Below are positions 36,774 through 45,078 of a DNA stretch of 64,000 nucleotides, piece after piece. Position 1 is the first letter of the stretch. The number at the start of each line of letters is the position of its first letter. The DNA is taken from contig NZ_JAQLOI010000001.1 of assembly GCF_028204155.1 (NCBI RefSeq), positions 1,984,001 through 2,048,000 on the forward strand, in the 5' to 3' direction. This DNA is from Vibrio algarum (GTDB taxonomy: Bacteria; Pseudomonadota; Gammaproteobacteria; Enterobacterales; Vibrionaceae). Below the pieces are notes generated by a model that worked only from the letters and a program-made list of their open reading frames with translations, was not told the DNA's origin and searched no databases. The translations under genes were made by a program, and so were the position numbers.

Positions 36774-37145
36774 ATGGCGGCAGAAAAGTTAACAAAAGGG
36801 CGTTTAGCTCAAATTTTATTCATGATGACTATACTCATCAGTGCGTTTACTTGGCGTAGTCTAACCCACTCAAATAATGACGTTTTATGTCATCTTGAAC
36901 AAGACTGCACCGTGAAAATAGAGGCAATGGAAATCACACTATATTGGCAAGAGGAAGCTAAAGCCTTTCGAATTACGATGATGCCTAATGAGGATGAATT
37001 AACCTTAGAATTGTTAAATTCTGACGCGAAACTGTATGCAAATGAAGGTGACTGGTTATTTAGAATCGAATCTTTACCTGCTCGAATAAAACTATCAAAA
37101 TCCGACCAAAATCAAAAAATAGTGGGCTATATCAACTTCCGCTAA
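36774..37145 (+). CDS. Hypothetical single-pass membrane protein (123 aa)
   Basis: MAAEKLTKGRLAQILFMMTILISAFTWRSL: a cationic N-terminus and one TM (about 12-27), then a small soluble domain with two Cys (VLCHLEQDCTVKI) that could form a disulfide in the periplasm, and a beta-rich remainder. I do not recognise it. It is divergent from ccoN. The periplasmic Cys pair and location would suit a cbb3-related accessory role, but that is speculation. Confidence 0.65.
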   Translation: MAAEKLTKGRLAQILFMMTILISAFTWRSLTHSNNDVLCHLEQDCTVKIEAMEITLYWQEEAKAFRITMMPNEDELTLELLNSDAKLYANEGDWLFRIESLPARIKLSKSDQNQKIVGYINFR

Positions 37146-37300
37146 TAAAGCGTCGTTTTGATACTTTTATGCTAATAGCATGGCCTGAAAAAGCGCCATT
37201 ACATTGGTTAACGTTATTAAGTGACAGGATAACGTAAACTTATTTCGCTTATCCTTGATTTAGTTGTTAAGATGCCGCTTTTTAACCTGTAAGGTACATT

Positions 37301-37636
37301 ATGTCTAAGTTTTTCTATCGCGGTACACCCGATATTATGTCTAACTACGGTAAAGATGGTTACAACACAAATGCTTCGCTAAAACCCGGCACAGAAAATT
37401 CACCGTTGTCACTAATCGTAAACAATGAGCAGCGTAAAAATGAACTACAAGATCTCGTTCACCAGCATGGGCTATTTGCTGTAATTAAAGTTAACGGCGA
37501 TGTAGATGAAGATATTAAACAGTTAGACACCGTTCTAAACAAACCAAAGCCTCAACGTGTTGAAAAAACACCAGAACGAAATGACCCTTGTTCGTGCGGA
37601 AGTAATAAAAAATACAAAAAATGTTGCGGTAGATAA
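37301..37636 (+). CDS. SWIM/SEC-C metal-binding motif protein (PBPRA1643-type)
   Basis: 111 residues: MSKFFYRGTPDIMSNYGKDGYNTNAS..., a short alpha/beta region, then KTPERNDPCSCGSNKKYKKCCG, a canonical SEC-C zinc motif (C-x-C-x8-C-C). The overall layout fits what I recall as the PBPRA1643 family. Cytoplasmic; molecular role unknown. SD AAGGT upstream of the ATG. Single gene. Confidence 0.8.
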   Translation: MSKFFYRGTPDIMSNYGKDGYNTNASLKPGTENSPLSLIVNNEQRKNELQDLVHQHGLFAVIKVNGDVDEDIKQLDTVLNKPKPQRVEKTPERNDPCSCGSNKKYKKCCGR

Positions 37637-37761
37637 TTTCGATAGAAAAAAGAAATATTTGTTTACAACTTTGATACCGTTCTGACAGAACACTTACACC
37701 CTGTTATACGTAAAAGAGTATTATTTTCCCCAACGTTATACTTTAACTGGGGGGTTAGTGT

Positions 37762-38103
37762 ATGTATAAACGTATTGATAACAGTAAATATCAGGAAGAT
37801 GTCAGTAATATTCTTCACTCGGTAGGTATGGACAAAATGGCAGCTCAAGAGTTAACCTTTTGTTATCCAGAGTATTTTGATTCGATGAGTAGCCTAAAAT
37901 ATCAGCTACCTAGTCAAGTTTTTCGACTTATATCAGCGTTGGTTTTTTTAGAGCACCTTCTAACAAAGTGCTTCAAGCCGCATTATTCGATATACCACTA
38001 CATTGAAAGCATTAACGCCAAGCTTCTCAGCGTAACGAGTGTTTATGTAAAAAAAGAGCGCGTTAAGGAATGTTATCTTGAAGCGAGTTATCTCGTGAAT
38101 TAG
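37762..38103 (+). CDS. Hypothetical protein (113 aa)
   Basis: MYKRIDNSKYQEDVSNILHSVGMDKMAAQELTF..., mostly helical by composition, with a hydrophobic stretch FRLISALVFLEHLLTKCF. Not recognised. The ATG has a strong G-rich SD (GGGGGG, 7 nt upstream), which supports real translation. Convergent with the solute-binding protein gene downstream. Confidence 0.55.
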   Translation: MYKRIDNSKYQEDVSNILHSVGMDKMAAQELTFCYPEYFDSMSSLKYQLPSQVFRLISALVFLEHLLTKCFKPHYSIYHYIESINAKLLSVTSVYVKKERVKECYLEASYLVN

Positions 38104-38141
38104 TGCTTAGTTTAAACGTATATCGTTTGTCGCCTTTACAA

Positions 38142-38930
38142 TTAAGGGCTACGAACGATATTCAAGGAATCGGACCATGATTTTAGCAACAGCCTGTATT
38201 CATCGGTTTCTTTAAATGACTTAATAGCCGCAGCCACTTTGTTTACTGTACCAGAATTTGTTAAAGAATTAGTTGCAAGGTAGTAAGGAATTCGCCGACC
38301 TTCATTAAAAGAGAATACTTTTACTAATTCATTTTCTTTATTATCGCTACCAAATTTATTGGCGGTGTAATATGCAACGTTATCGTCAGTAGGCCAGATA
38401 TCTATTCGATCAAATTTAAGCTTTTTAAAGTTTCGGATGTAGGCTTCTTCTCCGCCAATACGCGCCATGTTTTTTAACGATACGCCGTTTTCTATATACA
38501 ACTCTTCGACTGCACTTGATAGTGTCGTTCCAACGATATAGTTTTCGAAATCTTTAATATTCCTGATGATTATTTCTGTCTGATTACTTTTTATAAATGC
38601 AGATAGTGACGATGAAACCAGTGGAGCTACCCAAACAAATTGATTTTCCCTACGTGGGACTCTTTGAATCGAAAAAATAAACGCATTAGGTGTGTTATTT
38701 ACAAATTCTATCGCTCTAGCCCAAGGGGTAGTTTCGATAGTGTAATCAATATGGGCTCGATCTAACGCTTCTCGAACAATATCGGCAGATACACCTTTAA
38801 GCTCACGGTTTTCTACATAGTTGTATGGGGGGTAATTTTCAGTAAATATACGTAACGATTCGCATTGAGCGAATCTGGAGCAAGAAAGAAACAGCATAAT
38901 AAAAAAACAACGGAATGCCAGTGTGAACAT
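38142..38930 (-). CDS. Lone periplasmic solute-binding protein (SBP family 3)
   Basis: 262 residues from ATG 38930: signal peptide MFTLAFRCFFIMLFLSCSRFAQC, then SLRIFTENYPPYNYVENRELKGVSADIVREAL, the amino-acid-binding SBP_bac_3 start. The frame is open 17 codons further upstream, but those residues give no better signal. No permease or ATPase genes lie nearby, so it may be a solitary binding protein or serve a receptor; a chemoreceptor gene lies divergently at 39241. The ligand is unknown. Confidence 0.8.
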   Translation of the reverse strand: MFTLAFRCFFIMLFLSCSRFAQCESLRIFTENYPPYNYVENRELKGVSADIVREALDRAHIDYTIETTPWARAIEFVNNTPNAFIFSIQRVPRRENQFVWVAPLVSSSLSAFIKSNQTEIIIRNIKDFENYIVGTTLSSAVEELYIENGVSLKNMARIGGEEAYIRNFKKLKFDRIDIWPTDDNVAYYTANKFGSDNKENELVKVFSFNEGRRIPYYLATNSLTNSGTVNKVAAAIKSFKETDEYRLLLKSWSDSLNIVRSP

Positions 38931-39240
38931 ATTTATTTTAACAATGCGATTGGTTATTTGTATCAATATAGCAAATATCAAAAGAAAAACTTTGTTCTAT
39001 GTTAAGTCCTTATTTCCGGCGCCCTATAAAAAGATAGAGAAATTCGCTCCTTTCAATACTATCGAAAACATTCCTTCGGTGTAACATCATAAAAACTTTA
39101 TTTGTATGATGAATGTTGCCTTGATCACGTTTCAAGGGTGTATTTGCAATTAAAACTCATTTTACTCTTTACCCTGTCGCTATACTAATTATTAACAATT
39201 TTGATACCCCGCGTTCATTAATTTTCGAGTCTAACTAATT

Positions 39241-41229
39241 ATGCATTTATCTGTGATTAAACGAATTCTAATTGGCTTCATTGTTCTTTTTATGTTGATT
39301 GTTACAACGGCTTTAATTGGCCAAAGTAATATAAAGGGGCTTGAAGCTCACTTAAACGAGACCGTCGATCAACTCGCACCTATGGCAGAGAAATCAAATA
39401 GATTGTCTGGTCTTGTTCTTAATATTTCTCGGCTTGTTAGTTTACATAGTGCTTCTTTGGATAATGAAAATAGAAGCAATTTACATCAAAAAACAATGCA
39501 ACTTTTTGATACCTATAACCAAACAACATTATCACTAAATGAAAATATTAAAGGTTATCACGATATTGAACAGGTGTTGGCAAAAGTAAGTATTGCATCC
39601 GAGCTATTGATTCAAGCGGCTAATGAACAATTTCAAATTCGGGAACAATGGATAGAATCAGACCTTTTACAAAAAGAAAAAGTAGATAACTTCGTAAATG
39701 AATGGGAGTTTTTCTCTGATGACAGTAAAATGTTTATCGATTCGGTCAGTCCTGACATCGGTTGGTTAGCTGAAGGCTTACAAAATGATGGCAATTTACT
39801 AGGCCGGTCACTCGAAAAAGCTTTCTTTGCAAAATCACAAGATCAACAAGCTGGTTATCTTGCAGAAGTAGAAATTCATCATCAATCTATGACCTCAAAA
39901 CGAGAGCAAATTACGTCAATCATTTCAGAAAGCGACTTCCCACTAGATGGGTATTACGAATTGATCGTTAACGCGTTTGAACCTAAAGGATTATTCGACA
40001 CATTATCAACCAGTATCTCTCTACTAGAGAAACAAAATGAGCAATTATCGATAATAAATCAGCGAACAGATGATGTACTTTTGTTATTAGACGAAGCCAG
40101 CTCACTAGTAGGAATGAAAATAGCTAGCGCAAAAGCAGTCGCCCAAGAAAGTAGTCAAGAAGCGTCACTACAAATGGTATTAGTCTTGACGATTTCTATT
40201 TTCATTTCAGTCCTTGTAGTATGGAGTGTTATAAGAAGCATCAATGGACCATTAAAACGTACACTCACACATTTAAAGAGATTAGTTGGTGGAGACTTCT
40301 CTAAAAACATTGATGTGAAATCTGATGATGAATTTGGGCAATTAGCCCAACAAATCAACGCATTAACCGTTCAGCTAAATTCAATCATAGGTGAGGTAGT
40401 CAACAATGCTATGCAGTTGGCAACAGGATCTGATGTTGGTTTGTCTTCTAGCGAAAATACTCGTTCTTTAATAAAGGATCAAAAATCTCAAATTGATTCG
40501 GTCGCTAATTCGGTTGAAGAAATGGAAATCGGCATTCAGGAAGTATCTGTACTTGCTAATCGCACGAGAGACGAAATAGTAGGGATGTCGGCTTTAGTCA
40601 GCTCTGGGCGTGCCGATGTTAAAATCACCCACGATATTGTGTTATCACTTCAACATGCAATGAAAGACTCTGTTGCAAAGGGAATACAATTAAAACAACA
40701 GTCTGATGATATAGGCTCTATTCTAGATGTAATAAAAGGAATAGCTGAGCAAACTAAATTACTGGCACTTAATGCTGCTATAGAAGCGGCACGTGCCGGA
40801 GATCAGGGACGAGGATTTGCTGTAGTGGCAGACGAGGTCGGTGCATTAGCTAGTAGTACACAAGATTCAACAATTAAAATCCGCGAAGTCATTCACATGT
40901 TACAAGCGGCCTCAGATGAAACAGTGACTATTTTGACTAAAGGCGAGGGGATGGCTTCGACTTGCTTTACTCAGACTGAAAAAAACGAGCAACAACTAAG
41001 GCAAATTGATGAAGTCTTAGGTCAGATACAAGACAGTAGCCAGCAGATAGCAAATACAGCGCAAGATAAACTACAAGTAGCGGCTTTAGTTAACTCAAGC
41101 ATGCACAATATCGTAGATCTAGGCGAAGCAACCAGTAATGAAGCATTAAAAAATCAACAAGCAAGCCAAAAATTAAAAGAACAATCAGATCAACAAAAAG
41201 TGAAAGTTTCAGAATTCAAATTGGCTTAA
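39241..41229 (+). CDS. Methyl-accepting chemotaxis protein
   Basis: 662 residues. TM1 about 8-27, a long helical periplasmic sensor about 30-305, TM2 about 310-330 (LVLTISIFISVLVVWSVI), HAMP about 330-385, and the conserved signalling hairpin near 500-540 (GIAEQTKLLALNAAIEAARAGDQGRGFAVVADEVGALA). No C-terminal NWETF-like CheR-tethering peptide. Signals through CheW/CheA, which are not encoded here. The ligand is unknown; the divergent SBP gene is a tempting partner. Confidence 0.9.
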   Translation: MHLSVIKRILIGFIVLFMLIVTTALIGQSNIKGLEAHLNETVDQLAPMAEKSNRLSGLVLNISRLVSLHSASLDNENRSNLHQKTMQLFDTYNQTTLSLNENIKGYHDIEQVLAKVSIASELLIQAANEQFQIREQWIESDLLQKEKVDNFVNEWEFFSDDSKMFIDSVSPDIGWLAEGLQNDGNLLGRSLEKAFFAKSQDQQAGYLAEVEIHHQSMTSKREQITSIISESDFPLDGYYELIVNAFEPKGLFDTLSTSISLLEKQNEQLSIINQRTDDVLLLLDEASSLVGMKIASAKAVAQESSQEASLQMVLVLTISIFISVLVVWSVIRSINGPLKRTLTHLKRLVGGDFSKNIDVKSDDEFGQLAQQINALTVQLNSIIGEVVNNAMQLATGSDVGLSSSENTRSLIKDQKSQIDSVANSVEEMEIGIQEVSVLANRTRDEIVGMSALVSSGRADVKITHDIVLSLQHAMKDSVAKGIQLKQQSDDIGSILDVIKGIAEQTKLLALNAAIEAARAGDQGRGFAVVADEVGALASSTQDSTIKIREVIHMLQAASDETVTILTKGEGMASTCFTQTEKNEQQLRQIDEVLGQIQDSSQQIANTAQDKLQVAALVNSSMHNIVDLGEATSNEALKNQQASQKLKEQSDQQKVKVSEFKLA

Positions 41230-41230
41230 T

Positions 41231-41263
41231 TAACATCTCTAACATCTCTAACATCTCTAACAT
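41231..41263 (+). repeat. 9-bp tandem repeat after the chemoreceptor gene
   Basis: TAACATCTC occurs three times in a row, then a partial fourth copy. Begins right after the stop codon. Short, non-coding, possibly variable by replication slippage. Confidence 0.8.
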
Positions 41264-41485
41264 ATCGACAATCATACCTTATTGATTTTCACATTGTTTC
41301 TAAAGAACATGTGAAAATCAATTTCTAAAATTAGAATAGGGTTCCTGCATTTAAGCTCTGCTTTGGGAACATCCCACTACTATAAAGTTAATCTAGATTA
41401 AGAATTACTATCAATATTGGCTGTATTATCACGGCTCATTTGTCACGCCTACAATAAGCCAAACTAACAATATAGAGGATAAGAC

Positions 41486-42598
41486 TTGAGCAATTTGTTT
41501 ACACAAAGCCGCATAGGTACATTGGAACTAAAAAATCGCTTCATGAGAAGTGCTACCTGGGAAAATATGGCCACAGAAGAAGGCCATATGACGGACAAGC
41601 TCTATGCTATTTATGAAGAGCTAGCCAAAGGTGAAGTCGGGCTTATTGTAACTGGCTATGCAAATATCGTTGAAGAAGAAAAACCCAATGCTGGTATGAT
41701 GGGAATGTACAACGATTCTTTTATCGAAGAGTACGTAAAACTAACCGACTTAGTTCATGACAACGACTCTAAGATTGTTATGCAGCTTGCTTATGGCGGA
41801 ACTAAAACCACATATAATGTTGGTGAAAGAACCATTTTTTCCCCTAGTGACGTTCCAGAAATAGGAACACAAACTCAAGGCAAAGCGATGACTAAGTCTG
41901 AGATAGACTACATCGTTAATGCCTTTGCTAAGGCAACGCTTAGAGCAAAAAATTCCGGTTTTGATGGTGTAGAGATCCACGCAGCCCACACCTATCTCAT
42001 TAATCAATTTTTAAGTCCATATTACAATCGACGCGAAGATGAATATGGTGGTAATTTAGAAAACCGTATGAGATTTTTACTCGAAATCTACCGAGAGTGC
42101 CGTAAATTAGTAGGAGATGAATTTCCGATTTTTGTAAAACTTACGGCAACGGAGTTTTTCGAAGGAGGTTTAACTTTTGATGAAACTCGTAAAATTTGTA
42201 TGGCTTTAGAACAGGTTGGAGTAGACGCAATAATCATTTCTGGCAACATTCATGGTAAAGCCAGTGCTATGATCGGCCAGTCTTTCGATGGCTATACTAT
42301 CCAAGAAGAAGGCTATTTTCATGAGTACGGCAACGCGATTAGCCAGGAAGTTAATGTACCTGTAATAACGGTTGGTGGATTGACTTGTATTGATGCTATT
42401 AAAGCTATTTCTAACAATACAAATATAGAATATTTTGCACTTTCGAGACCATTGCTGTCAGAGCCCAACTTAATTAAGCGTTGGAGAAGAGGGGATAAGT
42501 CACCCGTTTTATGTGAACGTTGCTCCAAGTGCCGTACAAAACGCGGTAATTTCTGTGTGGTCAATAAGGACAGGAAAATAAAACTATCGAAGATGTAA
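41486..42598 (+). CDS. Old Yellow Enzyme-type NADH:flavin oxidoreductase
   Basis: 370 residues, FMN-binding TIM barrel. Seen: LKNRFMRSATWENMA, VMQLAYGG, GVEIHAAHTYLINQFLSPYYNRREDEYGG (substrate-binding His pair and Tyr), VKLTATEFFEGG, and the C-terminal cluster CERCSKCRTKRGNFCVVN found in several bacterial members. The start is TTG at 41486, with SD GAGGAT 6 nt upstream; no suitable ATG lies closer. Likely reduces activated alkenes; the physiological substrate is unknown. Alone in its unit. Confidence 0.85.
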   Translation: MSNLFTQSRIGTLELKNRFMRSATWENMATEEGHMTDKLYAIYEELAKGEVGLIVTGYANIVEEEKPNAGMMGMYNDSFIEEYVKLTDLVHDNDSKIVMQLAYGGTKTTYNVGERTIFSPSDVPEIGTQTQGKAMTKSEIDYIVNAFAKATLRAKNSGFDGVEIHAAHTYLINQFLSPYYNRREDEYGGNLENRMRFLLEIYRECRKLVGDEFPIFVKLTATEFFEGGLTFDETRKICMALEQVGVDAIIISGNIHGKASAMIGQSFDGYTIQEEGYFHEYGNAISQEVNVPVITVGGLTCIDAIKAISNNTNIEYFALSRPLLSEPNLIKRWRRGDKSPVLCERCSKCRTKRGNFCVVNKDRKIKLSKM

Positions 42599-42692
42599 CG
42601 CCACTTTTACCCTTGTCGTGATGAATAAGCCTGCGAGTCTTAACGTACATAAGAAGGGGACCGTTAACATGCCCCCTTTGGTATTCCCTATA

Positions 42693-42881
42693 TTAATCGA
42701 CACTTGGTTTCTTGTGCGTTATAACCAAAGCAGAAGTTAAACTGATCGCAATGGCAACACAAATCCATGTACCATAGAAATTTATTGGATTATTCATTCC
42801 AACCAATGTAGTGGTAATCCAAAACCCAACTGTTATTCCGGTAAGGTGTCCTCTTAAATTCTTTTTAAAATTCTCTAGCAT
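42693..42881 (-). CDS. Small membrane protein (62 aa)
   Basis: MLENFKKNLRGHLTGITVGFWITTTLVGM... with two hydrophobic segments (about 14-29 and 36-53) and a charged tail HKKPSVD. SD AGGAAA lies 9 nt before the ATG. Not recognised; compact size and charge pattern suit a real two-pass inner-membrane protein. Confidence 0.5.
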   Translation of the reverse strand: MLENFKKNLRGHLTGITVGFWITTTLVGMNNPINFYGTWICVAIAISLTSALVITHKKPSVD

Positions 42882-42997
42882 ATCTGTATTTCCTAATTAA
42901 CTATTCAGTAAACTAATATTAGTATTACATGACTAGGTAGATAGTGTAAGCAGCGAACGCTTTCGAATGTTGTTTTTCATATGATTTGGAGAATAAA

Positions 42998-43084
42998 ATG
43001 ACAAGTAGACAGTTCAGTGACTACAGTTCATTTAACATAATGTACGTAATACGCACTTATATAGTAATTAAAATATGGTATTAA
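42998..43084 (+). CDS. Possible 28-residue small ORF
   Basis: MTSRQFSDYSSFNIMYVIRT..., 28 codons ending in a hydrophobic stretch. A clean SD (TTGGAG, 7 nt before ATG) is the only support. Could be a small membrane peptide or chance. Confidence 0.25.
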   Translation: MTSRQFSDYSSFNIMYVIRTYIVIKIWY

Positions 43085-43157
43085 AAAGTTTTAAGTTGTT
43101 CTATGTGACATCTTAGATTTTCTGAAGCTCGTACACACTTTCTTGCATGTACTACCT

Positions 43158-43966
43158 CTAGTTGTAACGTTTAAACACGTTGTCGATAAAGCCATCAAGT
43201 TTCATTTCAGTCATAGCGTTATTAAAATCGTCAACGTATCGATCCGTAACACTTTCTTTGTTAAACAAGATATATGTTGGCCATGTGAGTACTATTAGGT
43301 CATTTGTTTTATCAATTGAATTTTTAACAATGTCGATTCTATCTTCAAGCCCATTCTTTTTAATGTAATGCATTACCGGCAGATAATCTCCAACAAATAA
43401 ATCAATTCGATCGCTCAAGAGCATATCTACACTCTGTTGTGTTGATTTTGAAAAAGTCACCCGAGAAAATTTATTTTGGTCAATCGCATTTCTGAAATTA
43501 CCGCTGCCATACAAATAGCCTAGTCGAACAGCTATTGAATGATTTTTCACGTTGTCAAAGTTCGAATTAACGTTAATGCTTGAACTTCTTTTTTGAACAG
43601 TACGTATTCTTGTAAAATGAGGATATTCTCGACATATTTTCCCCATTGTTGGCGTTCTTCATTTTTTCCTGCATTGAAAAGAACGTCATTATGTCCAGAT
43701 TTTACCGTGTAAACAGCTCTCTTCCATGGTAAAAAATCAAACTCGATATCATAGGTTTTCGTTCTGAGTGCGGCCTCTTTGATTATGTCTATAGCTATAC
43801 CACGAGCCACTCCATTTTCGGTATATTCATAGGGAGGATATTCTAATGTAGCCGCAACCAAAATTTTGTTTTCAGCGAAAGAGTTAGAAGTGGTAAATAG
43901 AGCGATAAGCGCCAGCCATTTAAAACTATAATTAGGTGCTAAACCGTATTTTGGTAAACAAAACAT
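43158..43966 (-). pseudogene. Second periplasmic solute-binding protein (SBP family 3), frameshifted
   Basis: The first frame has a signal peptide (WLALIALFTTSNSFA) and ENKILVAATLEYPPYEYTENGVARGIAIDIIKEA, then FLPWKRAVYTV, and derails after EYVLFKK. The remainder (RSSSINVNSNFDNVKNHSIAVRLGYLYGSGNF ... DGFIDNVFKRYN) is in another frame. Adding one base to the six-base run at 43579-43584 joins them into about 268 residues. Domain layout matches the SBP at 38142 though the sequences differ. No transporter genes adjoin. The break may be an assembly error. Confidence 0.7.
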
Positions 43967-44141
43967 TGAATGATTCCCTTTAATCCTTGGGATTATTAAT
44001 ACAGTATTGGCGCTATTAACGAAGTCGTCAATAGCTATTCTATTGAGAAGAATGGAATAAAAATATGAAATGCAATCAATACTTACTTATCACCGAGGGC
44101 CTTTTCTACACATATGGCTAGGCCTGCCAATCAAAGATTAA

Positions 44142-44450
44142 CTAGGCTTTCTTTTTACCATGCGACTTAAACCCTTGATGAGGAAATACGTTCCTAATTC
44201 GTTGTTGAATTTTGTTGGGAATGCCTTTTGAAAATTTCAATTTAGCGCCAGCTCGTGTCATATAAACTTTTACTGTGCCACTAAACGGATTTTTGTGTGC
44301 TATTTCTTTGCAGCTATGACCAAATGCTGGCGGTAAATTGCCTTTGTGTTTTATAAGTTCACCATCTTTAAATTCGAGCTTCAATTTAGGCCTGTCAACA
44401 CCGACTAACCAAAAAATAAGCAAAGCACCAATTAAAACAACATACAACAT
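44142..44450 (-). CDS. DUF3634-like small membrane-anchored protein
   Basis: 102 residues: N-terminal TM (MLYVVLIGALLIFWLVGV), then DRPKLKLEFKDGELIKHKGNLPPAF and a basic C-terminus (QQRIRNVFPHQGFKSHGKKKA). From memory this is the Vibrio family DUF3634. Function unknown. Lies 14 nt after matP and is probably in one transcript with it. Confidence 0.7.
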   Translation of the reverse strand: MLYVVLIGALLIFWLVGVDRPKLKLEFKDGELIKHKGNLPPAFGHSCKEIAHKNPFSGTVKVYMTRAGAKLKFSKGIPNKIQQRIRNVFPHQGFKSHGKKKA

Positions 44451-44464
44451 ACTCGTCCCCTTAG

Positions 44465-44914
44465 TTAGTCACCAAGCAACTTGCTTAGATCTTCTTTTAA
44501 ACTGCTAACCGTTCTACTCGCTTTCTCTGTGCGTGACGCTTCGCTAAGCAAATATTCAATAGCATCTGACAATGTACATCCGAGTTCATTTGCTCTACCA
44601 GAAAGCTTTTCCCATACGCGATAGTCTAGATCAATAGACTTTTTCTTAGTATGCACCTGCTCAGCATTAAAATGTCTCTTTCTTTTCGCTCGAATTGCTT
44701 GCTTAAGTTTGTTTTCTAATTCAAAAGACATGTGGTGATCTATCCAATCCAGAACTAGAATAGGTTCATGCTCAATATCCCTTAGCATCTGGACAGCCCT
44801 ATCCACTTCACTTGTGTCAATATGCCTTGTGATTTGCGTACCATCTTTCCATTTGTTACTCAAATATTGCCATTTCCAGCCGCATTCAAGATTTTCAAGT
44901 TGTTGGTATTTCAT
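44465..44914 (-). CDS. matP: Macrodomain Ter protein MatP
   Basis: 149 residues. N-terminal helical bundle (MKYQQLENLECGWKWQYLSNKWKDG...ITRHI), central ribbon-helix-helix (KKKSIDLDYRVWEKLSGRANELGCTLSDAIEYLLSEA, about 90-127) and a C-terminal coiled-coil (about 128-149). Same length class as E. coli MatP and the same neighbourhood (lonB, fabA, rmf). Binds matS (GTGACRNYGTCAC), condenses the Ter region and links it to the divisome through ZapB. One perfect matS lies at 5927-5939. Confidence 0.93.
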   Translation of the reverse strand: MKYQQLENLECGWKWQYLSNKWKDGTQITRHIDTSEVDRAVQMLRDIEHEPILVLDWIDHHMSFELENKLKQAIRAKRKRHFNAEQVHTKKKSIDLDYRVWEKLSGRANELGCTLSDAIEYLLSEASRTEKASRTVSSLKEDLSKLLGD

Positions 44915-45078
44915 GAGTATTATCCAGATCCCTTAGTGGTTACAGCGTAACCCATAACCCCCTATAGTGACAAGCCTCTAAGGTATTTTTAGCTTAAAAA
45001 CTGTTAACTAGGATTATAACTATTAGGCGCAACGCTTTTTATATATAATCAACGCCCTTTTCACCATATTAAGTCGAA

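Noticed and set aside
41231..41263. CRISPR-like tandem repeat
   Set aside because: 9-bp units without spacers; a simple microsatellite-type repeat.
42646..42680. Hairpin (AAGGGG...CCCCTT) between the OYE and the small membrane gene
   Set aside because: Loop is long and there is no good T-run on either strand; not convincing as a terminator.
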